Below, piece by piece: positions 1 to 8,769 of a stretch of DNA of 30,114 nt. The translations under genes were made by a program, and so were the position numbers. Source of the stretch: an uncultured Clostridium sp. (GTDB taxonomy: Bacteria > Bacillota > Clostridia > TANB77 > CAG-508); NCBI GenBank assembly GCA_900553125.1, contig USCB01000020.1, positions 1-30,114 on the forward strand, read 5' to 3'. How positions within the stretch are numbered: the stretch's first letter is position 1; each line of letters opens with the position of its first letter. The notes below the pieces were generated by a model, which was given only the letters and a program-made list of their open reading frames with translations, did no database searches and was not told the origin of the DNA.

Positions 1-45
1 AAATAAACCTTTTATATAATACCATATTTTTAACATTTTGTAAAT

Positions 46-91
46 AAAAAAAATTCGACATAATTCTACAAAATTATATCGAATTTTTTTT
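46..91 (-). terminator. Intrinsic terminator of murF-ddl
   Basis: An A/T-rich inverted repeat with TTCGA/TCGAA at its centre lies directly after the ddl stop codon. Read on the minus strand it ends in a run of eight T. The remaining bases 1-45 show nothing I can name. Confidence 0.75.
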
Positions 92-92
92 A

Positions 93-1097
93 TTACAAAT
101 TTATTTTAATTATTTTATCTAATAATTCACTATATTTATATCCATATTTTTCAAATAATTTTGGATACATACTAATCTCTGTAAAACCAGGCATTGTATT
201 TATTTCATTTATATATATTTTATTTGTATTATTTTCAACAAAAAAATCAACTCTTGAAAGCCCGTTTCCATCTATCGCTAAAAATGCTTTTTTTGCTAAT
301 TTTTTTATTTCTTCTTTTTGTTCATCTGTAATTCGTGCATCTACTAAAGTTTCTGATGTTACATCATTATATTTTGAATCAAATGAATAATATTCACCAG
401 CAGGTAATATTTCACCCGGATTTGTAACTTCTACACCTATCTCATCATTTCCAAGAACTGCACATTCAACCTCTGTACCAATAATTCCTTGTTCAATTAA
501 AATTTTATTATCATATTTTGTAGCCTCTATTATATTTTGTTTTAATTCCTCATTATTTTCACATTTATTTACTCCAACAGAAGAACCAGAATTTGATGGT
601 TTTACAAAAATAGGATATTTTAATTTATCTTCTACCAAATTAATTAATTCATTTATTTTAATATTTTTTTCATTCATATTATCATCTATATAAATATAAT
701 CACTATTTTTATATTTTTTTATATATAAATATTTTGCTTGATTTATTTTTGATTTTTCAAATATTATTTTGGTATAAGCTTTATCCATTCCAACACTTGA
801 TGCTAACACCTTACATCCAACATATTTTATACCAGCTATTTCAAATAAACCTTGAATGGTACCATCTTCTCCAAAAAGCCCATGTAATACTGGAAATACA
901 ATATCTAGTTCTTTTAAATATTTGATTATATTTTCAATTTCCTTTTTTTCTTCAAACCAATTTCCTTTTTCATCAATAAAAATTGGATATATTTCATATT
1001 TTTCTTTATCTAAATTATCTAAAACAGATTGTGCAGATTTTCTTGAAACTTCACGCTCTGTTGATTTTCCTCCATATAAAACACCTAATTTAATCAT
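93..1097 (-). CDS. ddl: D-alanine--D-alanine ligase
   Basis: This cytoplasmic ATP-grasp enzyme joins two D-alanines to make the dipeptide that MurF adds to the peptidoglycan precursor. The 334-residue length is normal. The N-terminal YGGKSTEREVS (8-18) and HGLFGEDGT (72-80) motifs are typical of Ddl. The central ATP-grasp segment carries GSSVGV, and the C-terminal metal-binding stretch INEINTMPGFTEISMYP is well conserved. The ATG start has an AAGGAG site. It lies 17 bases downstream of murF on the same strand, so the two genes for consecutive steps are probably co-transcribed, and a terminator follows at once. I see no features pointing to a D-Ala-D-Lac (Van-type) ligase, although substrate choice cannot be read with certainty. 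Confidence 0.95.
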   Translation of the reverse strand: MIKLGVLYGGKSTEREVSRKSAQSVLDNLDKEKYEIYPIFIDEKGNWFEEKKEIENIIKYLKELDIVFPVLHGLFGEDGTIQGLFEIAGIKYVGCKVLASSVGMDKAYTKIIFEKSKINQAKYLYIKKYKNSDYIYIDDNMNEKNIKINELINLVEDKLKYPIFVKPSNSGSSVGVNKCENNEELKQNIIEATKYDNKILIEQGIIGTEVECAVLGNDEIGVEVTNPGEILPAGEYYSFDSKYNDVTSETLVDARITDEQKEEIKKLAKKAFLAIDGNGLSRVDFFVENNTNKIYINEINTMPGFTEISMYPKLFEKYGYKYSELLDKIIKINL

Positions 1098-1114
1098 ATA
1101 TTTTCTCCTTCTTA

Positions 1115-2536
1115 TTAAATATAAAATTCATTTTTCAAACTTTCTACAATATTAAACAACTTCATTCCGTTTGATGCTTTTATTAAAACAACATCTCCTT
1201 TTTGTAAATTTTGTTTTAAATATTTTAATAATTCTTCTTTATTTTCAAAATATAAAATATCTTCTTTTTTATATCCTTCATTTTCGGCCTCTTTACCAAT
1301 AAATTTTGCATAATTTCCAATTAAAAATAATTTATCTATTTTATTTTTTAATATTTCTGTACCTACTTCTCTATGTAATTCTTCAGAAAAATCCCCAAGT
1401 TCAAACATATCACCTAATACGGCAATTTTTCTTAATCCATTCATATTTTTTAAATTTAAAATTGATGCTTTCATAGATTCGTAACTTGCATTATAGCTGT
1501 CATTTATAATTGTTACTCCATTTTTCAAATGATTTATTTCCATTCTTTTTGCTGTTAATTTGAAATCTTTTATTCCATTTTTTATTTCTTCATTATTTAA
1601 ATCTAATAACTTTCCTACAGTTAAACCACATAATGCATTTAATATAAAATGTTCTCCTCCAACTGGAACCTCTATATTTATTTTTTCGCCTTTATTTTCG
1701 CAAATAAATTCACTTGAGTTTTCCTCTAATTTTATATTTTTAGCTTTAAATTCACTTTCATTTTTTATTCCAAATGTATGTATTTCCATATTTCCTTTAT
1801 TTTCTAAATACCATTTATTTAATAAGTCATTGTCATTATTTATAACAATTCTTTTTTTATCCATTCCTTCTAATATTTCTAATTTTGCTCTTAATATGTT
1901 TTCTCTTGAACCTAAATTTCCAATATGAGATGTTCCTATATTTGTAATTACAGCAATATCTGGTTTTGCAATTTTTGTTAAATAACTTATTTCACCAAAA
2001 TGATTCATCCCCATTTCTATTACTGCAATTTCTTCATCTTGTAATCTTAAAATTGTAAATGGTAACCCTATGTGATTATTATTATTTCCTTCTGTTTTTA
2101 ATACTTTATATTTTTTAGATAATACGTTTGCTATAATGTCTTTTGTGCTTGTTTTTCCTACACTTCCTGTAATTCCAATAACTTTTAAATTATTTTTTTC
2201 TTTCATTATTTTCATTTTTTGGCTTGCTATTTCTCCAATTGCTTTTATTGTGTCTTCTACTTGTATAATATTTTTGTTTTGACTTTTATATTCCTCTATT
2301 TTATTTTTTTCATTATTTAAATTTATTTTATTTATTATTACTGTTTCTGCTCCATTTTCAAATGCATCTTTCCAAAATGTACTTCCGTCAAATTTTTCGC
2401 CTTTTATTCCTATATATGTATCTCCTTTTTTTATGGTTCTTGTGTCTTTTGAGTAGTTTTGACATTCTTTGTTTTTATTTCCTATTATTAATTTTCCATT
2501 TGTGCAGTTTAATATATCTTGTATTTTTAAATTCAT
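1115..2536 (-). CDS. murF: UDP-N-acetylmuramoyl-tripeptide--D-alanyl-D-alanine ligase
   Basis: MurF adds the D-Ala-D-Ala dipeptide to the UDP-MurNAc-tripeptide, the last cytoplasmic step of the peptidoglycan precursor. The 473-residue length fits the Mur ligase family. The ATP-binding loop GITGSVGKTS is at 121-130, followed by EGNNNNHIGLP and IEMGMNHFGEI, and the family motif INDSYNASYES lies in the central/C-terminal part. The ATG start follows an AGGAGG site. The gene leads a two-gene unit with ddl, transcribed from the sigma-A promoter at 2568-2596. Confidence 0.95.
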   Translation of the reverse strand: MNLKIQDILNCTNGKLIIGNKNKECQNYSKDTRTIKKGDTYIGIKGEKFDGSTFWKDAFENGAETVIINKINLNNEKNKIEEYKSQNKNIIQVEDTIKAIGEIASQKMKIMKEKNNLKVIGITGSVGKTSTKDIIANVLSKKYKVLKTEGNNNNHIGLPFTILRLQDEEIAVIEMGMNHFGEISYLTKIAKPDIAVITNIGTSHIGNLGSRENILRAKLEILEGMDKKRIVINNDNDLLNKWYLENKGNMEIHTFGIKNESEFKAKNIKLEENSSEFICENKGEKINIEVPVGGEHFILNALCGLTVGKLLDLNNEEIKNGIKDFKLTAKRMEINHLKNGVTIINDSYNASYESMKASILNLKNMNGLRKIAVLGDMFELGDFSEELHREVGTEILKNKIDKLFLIGNYAKFIGKEAENEGYKKEDILYFENKEELLKYLKQNLQKGDVVLIKASNGMKLFNIVESLKNEFYI

Positions 2537-2567
2537 TTTGTGCCTCCTGTTTTGTTTAATTTTTTTT

Positions 2568-2596
2568 ATTATAGTATTAAATTATTAAATTTACAA
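2568..2596 (-). promoter_or_regulatory. Sigma-A promoter of murF-ddl
   Basis: On the minus strand there is TTGTAA, a 17-base spacer and TATAAT, about 30 bases upstream of the murF start codon. Confidence 0.7.
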
Positions 2597-2636
2597 TGTT
2601 TTTGTGATAAATTGAATAATAAATTTTAATAAGAAA

Positions 2637-2675
2637 ATCACTGTTTGATTTTTATAAAAAAAATCAAACAGTGAT
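2637..2675 (-). terminator. Terminator of the 2691 gene
   Basis: A perfect 17-bp stem (2637-2653 with 2659-2675) and a 5-base loop are followed on the minus strand by TTTTCTT. It isolates the orphan gene at 2691-2999 from murF. Confidence 0.85.
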
Positions 2676-2690
2676 AATTTCTAACGCATA

Positions 2691-2999
2691 TTACATGGAA
2701 AATTCTTTACCATCATCGGTAACATACCCGCACTTTTTCAGCATTTCTCCCATAACTACATCGCATCCCGGTCCGTCGTAAATTTCCAGACCGTATTGTC
2801 CTGTAATCTTTATCCATCGAACCCTATTTTTTTCATAGGGTTTAATACAGATATTTCTTACCTGATAATAGTTATTTTTATCTCGAGCATTTTTCTTTAA
2901 CGCCCGAATTGCTTTGCGTGCCTCTTTTTTTCCTTTTTTAACGTTAATTCTGTCTACTCTTGCAAATGTCGCAAGATAAATATCTTTGATTTTGAACAT
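2691..2999 (-). CDS. Hypothetical protein, orphan gene of atypical composition
   Basis: I do not recognise this 102-residue basic protein. It has no signal peptide or membrane segment. A Lys/Arg-rich stretch at 19-40 (KKGKKEARKAIRALKK and on) is followed by a beta-rich half with WIKITGQYGLEIYDGPG. The ATG start follows AAGGAAGG, with a consensus sigma-A promoter upstream and a strong terminator after it, so it is a one-gene unit. Its bases are richer in G and C than the neighbours, and it uses CGC, CGA and CGG arginine codons. The CGG is codon 32 (2904-2906). Composition and isolation suggest acquisition (inference). If CGG triggers +1 slippage as proposed for this genome, translation would stop two codons later. 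Confidence 0.75.
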   Translation of the reverse strand: MFKIKDIYLATFARVDRINVKKGKKEARKAIRALKKNARDKNNYYQVRNICIKPYEKNRVRWIKITGQYGLEIYDGPGCDVVMGEMLKKCGYVTDDGKEFSM

Positions 3000-3060
3000 A
3001 TGTGTCCTTCCTTTCTGCCACTATTGGCTTCAAAAAACTAAACTTCAAGTTCCTTCTTTT

Positions 3061-3089
3061 ATTATACCATAAAAACATAATCTTTTCAA
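3061..3089 (-). promoter_or_regulatory. Sigma-A promoter of the 2691-2999 gene
   Basis: TTGAAA, a 17-base spacer and TATAAT on the minus strand, about 60 bases upstream of the start codon. Confidence 0.75.
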
Positions 3090-3126
3090 TAATTTAAGTC
3101 AATTTTTTATGTCAATCAAATTAATA

Positions 3127-3159
3127 GTCTGAAATATCGACTCCACCAATATTTCAGAC
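3127..3159 (-). terminator. Hairpin downstream of the SASP gene
   Basis: A perfect 11-bp inverted repeat (3127-3137 with 3149-3159) begins 11 bases after the SASP stop codon. The following bases are T/A-rich but not a clean T-run, so termination is likely rather than certain. Confidence 0.6.
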
Positions 3160-3169
3160 CCCCAATTAA

Positions 3170-3343
3170 CTAACTATTCACACTTCTATTTGCTATTTCT
3201 ATTGCCTTAGAAACTATATTCCCACAAGTTTTAGAAGATACGTTTTCCCATCCTCCATCTTTTTTTACTTGATCATAAACTCCAAGTTCCCTTGCAATTT
3301 CCTCTTTTAAATTTTCAGACATTAGCTTACTATTTTTAGACAT
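3170..3343 (-). CDS. Small acid-soluble spore protein, alpha/beta type
   Basis: This 57-residue protein coats and protects DNA in the dormant spore and is degraded by the GPR protease at germination. I translated it by hand because it is short. It has the family pattern: a segment with KEEIARELGVYD (14-25, containing the EIA-type GPR cleavage region), then GGWENVSSKTCGNIVSKAIEIA. The ATG at 3341-3343 is preceded by a strong AGGGGG site at the right distance. It lies just downstream of ypeB on the same strand but is separated from it by 173 bases, so it probably has its own forespore promoter. I could not pick out a convincing sigma-G promoter. Confidence 0.93.
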   Translation of the reverse strand: MSKNSKLMSENLKEEIARELGVYDQVKKDGGWENVSSKTCGNIVSKAIEIANRSVNS

Positions 3344-3516
3344 AATAAATCCCCCTTTGTAGAAAATATAATTTTATTAATTTTTTCTACAAAATTATTA
3401 TTTGCAATATTTTTATTTATATTAAGAAAAATATTTTCAAAAAATAAATAAAATGGAAAATTTGAAAAGAAGAGATTTTACTCCCTTCCTTTCAAATAAC
3501 ATATTTTGTACTAAAT

Positions 3517-4866
3517 TTACATAGTAAGTACCCCATTTGGAGTATTATACACAATCAAAATATCTTCTTCATCACCTGTTTCAGCATTTATATAAACTAA
3601 AAATTCACTATCATTAATCTTTCCCTTAAATTCATAACACAAAATCTCAGTCTTATATTCCGTAGGAATCATAGCCATTCCTTCACTTCGAATATTCAAA
3701 TCTTTATTTAATTTCTTTTTAGCATCTTCTATAGAAATTATATTTTTAGAAATTTCCCTATCTTGATGGTTATTTAAATACCCTTTAGTTTCAATTCCTA
3801 AAATTTCGCCATTATCCAAAGCTACCTTTACTTTAATTAAATCTGGATACATAACAACATTATCCTGATTATAGGCATAATTAATTGTAATAATTCCGTT
3901 TTCATTTAAATAATAGGTTTCTTTCATATTATTTACACCAAGCTTATTTAAAAATTCAAGACCTTTTTTATTTGCATCTTCATAGCTTAATTTTTCTTCT
4001 TCAACATCTCTATTGCAATTAAAATAAACAATATGACCACCTTTTTTGGTTATAGCAATTGCTATATTTTCATCTTTTTGATTTTTTAAAGAAAAATTGT
4101 ATGATGGCAATTCTGAATTTTCATTTACACCTAAACTTGAAATTTCTTTAATATTTTCATTTCCAAAAACCTCATTTATTTTATTTTGCGCATCCCCCTC
4201 TGAAATATCATTTCCCGTTAGACCCTTTGGCTCTGTGGATGTTAAATGCTCTGAAAAAGCTCCATCATATATTAAACCTGAATATTCATGAAAATCTTCT
4301 TCTAAAGAACTAAACACATCTAAATTAGAGCTTACAGCCTGAGCAAATTCCTCATTGCCATTAGATTTTAAATCTTTCCATGTAATAGAGCCTTGTTCTA
4401 GGTCTGTTGCTAACTGATTTAATACATTTTTTAATTCTGTACTATAATTATGAAGTTCCTCCAAATTCTTCAATTCCTCTTCACTTAAATCTGTCCCTTT
4501 AATATTTTTTCTTGATAAAGTATAACTATAATCACTAACCTGATTTAAAAATTTCTCTGTTTTTTCAAGTTCCTGACTTTCTATTGGAAGACTTGCCAAA
4601 TATGTTTGAGCAAGGTTTGCCTCTCTCCATAAATAAGTAAGTGTTTCCGCACTATGAGTACTACTTGTTGATATAGTTGATTTTGCTAAATAAGTTTCAA
4701 CATTTTGTACATAATTTACTAACTCATAAAAATTACTATTATATAAATTTCTACTTGCAAGTTCTACTTCATTATTTTTCTTGTATAAAAAATATCCCAA
4801 AAGTGCAATAATTACAGCTAAAACAGCAATTATCGCCCACATTATAATTTTTTTAGCTTTTTTCAT
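3517..4866 (-). CDS. ypeB: Spore germination protein YpeB
   Basis: YpeB stabilises and localises the cortex-lytic enzyme SleB in the spore. The 449-residue length matches the family. Residues 8-28 form the N-terminal membrane anchor (IIMWAIIAVLAVIIALLGYF). The helical region that follows contains ASRNLYNSNFYELVNYVQNVE, typical of YpeB (shown here as its first 20 or so residues). The C-terminal half holds PepSY-like repeats, including KISEGDAQNKINEVFG-like, YEDANKKGLEFLNKLGV and IEDAKKKLN segments. The ATG start follows AAAGGA. No sleB is next to it here, unlike in Bacillus. It diverges from the glycosyltransferase gene at 5015. Confidence 0.92.
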   Translation of the reverse strand: MKKAKKIIMWAIIAVLAVIIALLGYFLYKKNNEVELASRNLYNSNFYELVNYVQNVETYLAKSTISTSSTHSAETLTYLWREANLAQTYLASLPIESQELEKTEKFLNQVSDYSYTLSRKNIKGTDLSEEELKNLEELHNYSTELKNVLNQLATDLEQGSITWKDLKSNGNEEFAQAVSSNLDVFSSLEEDFHEYSGLIYDGAFSEHLTSTEPKGLTGNDISEGDAQNKINEVFGNENIKEISSLGVNENSELPSYNFSLKNQKDENIAIAITKKGGHIVYFNCNRDVEEEKLSYEDANKKGLEFLNKLGVNNMKETYYLNENGIITINYAYNQDNVVMYPDLIKVKVALDNGEILGIETKGYLNNHQDREISKNIISIEDAKKKLNKDLNIRSEGMAMIPTEYKTEILCYEFKGKINDSEFLVYINAETGDEEDILIVYNTPNGVLTM

Positions 4867-5014
4867 AATTTAATCCTTTCTAAAATTTAAAATATCTTTT
4901 TTTATTTTGTATTAAATAAAAAAAATTATTCCAATTTTTTGATTTTTATGTTAAAATGTGAATTAATTTAATATTATTTATTAAAAAATATTTTTTACAA
5001 AAAGGAAAAATGGT

Positions 5015-6157
5015 ATGAAAAAAATAATGATATCTTATGCCTCTTATGGTGGAGGTCATTTATCAGCAGCAAAAAATTTAAAAGAATATATAGAAAAAAA
5101 TTATCCAGATGCAGAAGTATTTTTATTTGACTGTATGAAATATATAAATCGTGTAATTGATAAAGTATGTGGCTCTACATATTCAAAAATAACAACAAAT
5201 ATCCCCTGGTTTTGGGGCAAAATTTATTATAATACTCAAGAACCTATTTTTGAAAGAATTATGGACTTATCAAATAAAGTTCTTTCATATAAACTTGGTA
5301 GATTACTAAAAGATTTAAAACCTGATTTAATAATTTCTACTCATTTTTTTGTAGGACATATGTGCACTATTTTAAAGAAAAATGGAAAAATTGATGCAAA
5401 ACTTGCAACTGTAATTACAGATTATGGTGAAGATCCTTATAATGAGTGGACTTGTAATTACAAATATATTGATTATATTTTTGTTGCTCATAATAAAATA
5501 AAAGAAAAATTAATTGAAAAAGGTGTTCCTTCTGATAGAATTTTTGCTACCGGAATTCCTATTTCCGATAAATTTCTAGAAAAATATGATAAAAATAAAA
5601 CTTTTAGTGAACTTGATTTAAATCCAAATAAAAAAACTATTTTATTTTTTGGTGGTGGAGAATTAGGGCTAGGAAAATCTAAAACATTGGATATCTTCGA
5701 ATGTCTAGTTAAAAATTTCGAAAATGTTCAAATTATTACAATTAGTGGGAAAAATGAATCTTTGAAAAATAGTTTTGAAAAATTAGTTGATAAATATAAT
5801 AAAAATGATGATGTTCGTGTTCTTGGTTTTACTAATAAAGTTGCAGAATTTATGTCTGCATCTGATTTAGTAATTACTAAACCTGGAGGCTTAACTTCAA
5901 CAGAGGCTCTTGTTTCTGATTTACCTATAGTAGCTATCAACCCTATTCCTGGTCAGGAAAGTGAAAATGCTGGATTTTTGGAAGATAATGGTGCTGCTGT
6001 TTGGCTTAAAAAAAATGATGATATTAATTTTGTTTTGAAGGTTTTATTAAATGGTGATGGTAAACTTGCAGTTATGAGAGATTGTATTAAAAAAATCGCT
6101 AAACCTAATTCTACTAAAGATATTTGTGATATTATTTTTGACTGGGATAAAGTTTAA
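5015..6157 (+). CDS. Diglyceride glycosyltransferase, MGDG synthase/UgtP-like
   Basis: This GT28/MurG-fold enzyme of 380 residues belongs to the family that transfers glucose or galactose from a UDP-sugar to diacylglycerol at the inner face of the membrane. The N-terminal MGDG-synthase domain begins with MISYASYGGGHLSAAKNL (GGGH at 12-15). The C-terminal nucleotide-sugar domain shows LFFGGGELG and the motif VITKPGGLTSTEAL, then NPIPGQESENA. The ATG start follows AAAAAGGA. Its stop codon lies inside the terminator hairpin. Genes for UDP-sugar production occur at 22745 and 24579 in this window, but the exact sugar and whether it makes glycolipid or a lipoteichoic-acid anchor cannot be read from sequence. 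Confidence 0.88.
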   Translation: MKKIMISYASYGGGHLSAAKNLKEYIEKNYPDAEVFLFDCMKYINRVIDKVCGSTYSKITTNIPWFWGKIYYNTQEPIFERIMDLSNKVLSYKLGRLLKDLKPDLIISTHFFVGHMCTILKKNGKIDAKLATVITDYGEDPYNEWTCNYKYIDYIFVAHNKIKEKLIEKGVPSDRIFATGIPISDKFLEKYDKNKTFSELDLNPNKKTILFFGGGELGLGKSKTLDIFECLVKNFENVQIITISGKNESLKNSFEKLVDKYNKNDDVRVLGFTNKVAEFMSASDLVITKPGGLTSTEALVSDLPIVAINPIPGQESENAGFLEDNGAAVWLKKNDDINFVLKVLLNGDGKLAVMRDCIKKIAKPNSTKDICDIIFDWDKV

Positions 6158-6177
6158 AAACTTTCCCAGTCTTTTGT
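6141..6177 (+). terminator. Terminator of the glycosyltransferase gene
   Basis: An ACTGGGA/TCCCAGT stem with a loop overlapping the stop codon is followed by CTTTTG. A stop codon inside the hairpin makes the unit compact. Confidence 0.7.
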
Positions 6178-6200
6178 ATTATCTTCTTCATACTAAAAAC

Positions 6201-6230
6201 TCCACCTAAATACAACAGTATTTAGGTGGA
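6201..6230 (-). terminator. Terminator of the 6251 gene
   Basis: A perfect 13-bp stem (6201-6213 with 6218-6230) and 4-base loop are followed on the minus strand by GTTTTTAG. It faces the previous terminator across a convergent gap. Confidence 0.85.
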
Positions 6231-6250
6231 ACCAGTATAATAGATATCTC

Positions 6251-6643
6251 CTATAAAACAGCGGTATATTTTTCTTTTTCTACTTCATAAATCAATCCAC
6301 TGTCAAATAATGGTTTCAGTCTTTCCTTTGAAAAATTATATATTTTTTTCCTACCAAGTCGTATAGACATATATATTCTCCATATGTCTTTTACATCATA
6401 TATCTCATCCTCATCATTCCAAATTATAGCAACATCGTCAAGTACTCTCATAACTTCTGTAAGTGATTCACAATCCTGCAAATCAAACTTCTTTCTGAAT
6501 ACTTTCACGTCAAATTTTTCATTTTTGAAAATCTCATTTAATATATGAAAATACCTTGGAGTCTTAAATAACCCTATAATCTCTCTAGTTTCAACTGTCT
6601 ATTTTGCAATTGCCTCTTTCCGTTTCTGCTCATTATTATTCAT
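6251..6643 (-). pseudogene. Hypothetical orphan gene interrupted by an in-frame amber codon
   Basis: An open frame runs from 6508 (GTG) to 6251 and would give 85 residues, but the same frame stays open upstream to a TAG at 6599-6601. Beyond it the frame continues to an ATG at 6641-6643 that has a good AAAGGAG site. Read through the TAG, the product would be about 130 residues: 14 residues (MNNNEQKRKEAIAK), the amber codon, then TVETREIIGLFKTPRY and on. The GTG at 6508 has no good ribosome binding site, so the upstream ATG looks like the true start. A C-to-T change in a CAG codon would explain the TAG. I do not recognise the protein. It also has a CGG arginine codon (codon 8). It could be a nonsense pseudogene, an acquired gene or, less likely, a readthrough gene. 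Confidence 0.6.
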
Positions 6644-6680
6644 TCTTTTATTCTCCTTTGTTTTATTTTAATGTAAAACT

Positions 6681-6709
6681 ATTATACTATCCTCCTTTTA
6701 TTGTATCAA
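6681..6709 (-). promoter_or_regulatory. Proximal promoter of the 6643 gene
   Basis: TTGATA, 17 bases, TATAAT on the minus strand, about 40 bases before the ATG at 6643. Its spacer contains an AAAGGAGG that may be a relic ribosome binding site. Confidence 0.55.
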
Positions 6710-6743
6710 TTGCTACAACACCACTGATTATGTAACCTTATTT

Positions 6744-6772
6744 AGTATAACATACTTCTAACTCTTTTTCAA
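6744..6772 (-). promoter_or_regulatory. Distal promoter of the 6643 gene
   Basis: TTGAAA, 17 bases, TATACT on the minus strand, about 100 bases before the ATG at 6643. Confidence 0.55.
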
Positions 6773-6867
6773 TCAAAACAAGATAAAATTATAATATTAA
6801 TTTTATCCTGTACATTTTGTCACTCTTTATTTATTTGTTTAATATTATTTCAAGAGGTGAACAAATT

Positions 6868-7035
6868 ATGAACTTATCCAATTTATCTGGTTCAAATTTA
6901 ATTGGTCTTGCAAGTAGTTTAGCAATTTTAATTTCACAAGACTTAACTACAGATGAAATTGGACTTTTAGCAGCATTTTTTACTGCTTTAGGTGATAATT
7001 TAGCACTTATTTTACTAGGTTCAAATAAAGACTAA
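6868..7035 (+). CDS. Small hydrophobic clostridial protein
   Basis: The product is 55 residues from the ATG at 6868, which has an AGAGGTGA site; an upstream in-frame start at 6817 lacks one and is not preferred. The sequence is NLIGLASSLAILISQDLTTD, then an acidic spot, then a second hydrophobic helix with FFTALGDNLALILLG. This layout (NLIALAS-like, then LxxDE-GLLAAFF-ALGD-LALI) recurs in many short Firmicutes proteins of unknown function; I believe it corresponds to the family named DUF6774, from memory. No function is known to me. It stands alone on the plus strand. Confidence 0.75.
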   Translation: MNLSNLSGSNLIGLASSLAILISQDLTTDEIGLLAAFFTALGDNLALILLGSNKD

Positions 7036-7125
7036 CCTTTGTTTAAAACCTTACATATCTTTACATAGTACAAAATCAAATTTATTATAATAGGTTATGA
7101 TATTATTTTATATTTTTTAACATTA

Positions 7126-8659
7126 TTAATATCCTGTTCTCCAGCCTGAATTCTTCAAAAAAATATAATTTTCTAATTTTTGTAATTGTAAAGCTTTTTC
7201 ATAAGTAATTCCAAGATATTTTAAATTCTTATTATTTTTATCCAGTACCTGTGCTTTTGAACACATATACATAACTTGATTTAAAGCATCTTCGTTAAAA
7301 TTATTCAGGGCATTAGCACCAAACATATTCTCCATATCACTAGCACTATCTGGATTAAAATTATTCAGATCTAAATCCACTAAATTACTACAATTATAAA
7401 ACATACATTTCATACTTTGAACATAACTTATATCAAAATTGCTAATATCTAAACTTCTTAAATTTTTACATCCATTAAACACGTCTAACATAGATGTTAC
7501 ATTTTTTGTATAAAATCCATTTAAATTTATTTCTTTTATCATATAACAATTCCAAAACATTCTTTCCATTCTTGTTACTCTGGATGTTCTAAACTTATTT
7601 TTATCAATTGTTATATTCTCTAATTTAACACAATGAGCAAACATACTAAAACATTTTTTCACATGTTCCATATTAAAATTACTTAAATTTAAATTTTTTA
7701 AATTACTACAATTGATAAACATAGCTGACATATCGTCTACCTGGGTGGTATCAAAACTATTTAATTTTATATTTTCTAAACTTTTACAGCTATCAAACAT
7801 TGAACTCATGTTTTCTACTTTACTTGTATCGAAATTACTTAAATCCAAACTTTTTAAATTACTACACTTATAAAACATAAGTTGCATTGTAGTTACCTCA
7901 TTTGTATTTATATTAGCTAAATTTAAATCTATTAAATTATTACAGTTATAAAACATACTTTGCATTGATATTGTGTTAGTGGTATCTAATCCTTGTAGTT
8001 TTATTTCTTTAACACTCGAAAAATCCTGAAATAATCTTGTAGCATCACTTATTTGTATCATTCCATTTCCCATTATATAAAGTTCATATTCTTTATTTTC
8101 ATTTAATATTATATATGAAATAACCGATTTGTCTTTATTTTTAGAAACATCCACTTTATCAACTATATTTTCCAGTTTTGTTATGTAAGGTTTTATTTCT
8201 ATTTTTACAATTTTTTCTTTATATTTCTTCTGTATTAATGATCTTAAACCATCCCCAGAAATCATTATTGGAATATTATTAGGGGTCTCTATATTTATTC
8301 CCTTAAACTCTATTGTTCCATTTTTCTCTAATTCATATATTCTTTTATTTTCTAAAATAATACAAAATCCTATCTTATCATTTCCATATACATTTTTTGT
8401 ATATATATTGTTACTATTTAATGCATACAATAATTTATCAGAATTCATTTCAATTCCGTTACGTAGCATATTCGCCTCTGTACATGCCAATATGATTTTC
8501 TCTTTCTCCGTTGTTATCTCTGTTTCATTTCTTGCCTTTTCCGACATTTTAATTATTGAATTTTCTCCTGTAATCATTTGTATACTAATTCCGTGACAAT
8601 ATTACTATAATAGTTACTGTTACTACTAAAACAATTAAAGTCATTCCTTTGTTTTTCAT
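7126..8659 (-). CDS. Surface protein with prepilin-like leader and DUF285 repeats, split by +1 frameshift at CGG
   Basis: The body (7126-8577, 483 residues if started at 8577) has about eight 24-26-residue repeats of the BspA/DUF285 leucine-rich type, with pattern MFYNCxNLxxLDLSNFDTSxVxxM. No signal sequence is found in that frame. Directly upstream an ATG at 8657-8659 with an AAGGGGG site encodes MKNKGMTLIVLVVTVTIIVI, a prepilin-like N-terminus common in Clostridia. This frame then reads L S, CGG (8591-8593), N and a TAG. Skipping the C gives LSGISIQMITGENS, the usual continuation of this leader, and a 510-residue protein. It is probably exported and anchored or assembled through the hydrophobic N-terminus (inference). 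It is divergent from an XRE gene, with a GTTCTA-type operator over its start site. Confidence 0.85.
8591..8593 (-). other. CGG +1 shift site in the surface protein gene
   Basis: Minus-strand context is TTG TCA CGG AAT TAG. The zero frame ends two codons after CGG. Omitting the C at 8593 gives TCA GGA ATT AGT, restoring the leader-to-body frame. Confidence 0.85.
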
Positions 8660-8681
8660 AAAATCCCCCTTTTTTCTTTTT

Positions 8682-8696
8682 GTTCTACGATAGAAC
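8682..8696. promoter_or_regulatory. Operator 1 of the divergent XRE region
   Basis: Inverted repeat GTTCTA-CGA-TAGAAC. It lies at about +1 of the minus-strand promoter (8698-8726) and near the -35 region of the regulator gene. Confidence 0.7.
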
Positions 8697-8697
8697 A

Positions 8698-8726
8698 ATT
8701 ATAGCATTACAATATTATAAAATCAA
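8698..8726 (-). promoter_or_regulatory. Promoter of the surface protein gene
   Basis: TTGATT, 17 bases, TATAAT on the minus strand; transcription would start at the edge of operator 1. Confidence 0.65.
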
Positions 8727-8735
8727 GTAAATTTT

Positions 8736-8750
8736 GTTCTGTTCTAGAAC
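8736..8750. promoter_or_regulatory. Operator 2 of the divergent XRE region
   Basis: GTTCT followed by the perfect palindrome GTTCTAGAAC, carrying the same half-site as operator 1. It lies just ahead of the ribosome binding site of the XRE gene, a position suited to autorepression. Confidence 0.65.
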
Positions 8751-8769
8751 GTTTTTTAAGGAGTACATT

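Noticed and set aside
734..925. Plus-strand frames inside ddl, murF, pgcA and other minus-strand genes
   Set aside because: They are antisense shadows rich in Phe/Leu/Ile and Ser from AT-rich coding DNA, without ribosome sites or recognisable motifs.
6602..6643. CGG at codon 8 of the interrupted orphan gene as a fifth frameshift site
   Set aside because: Skipping the C there leads to a TAG after 15 codons and does not reach the long downstream frame, which is already in the zero frame. The amber codon is the real break.
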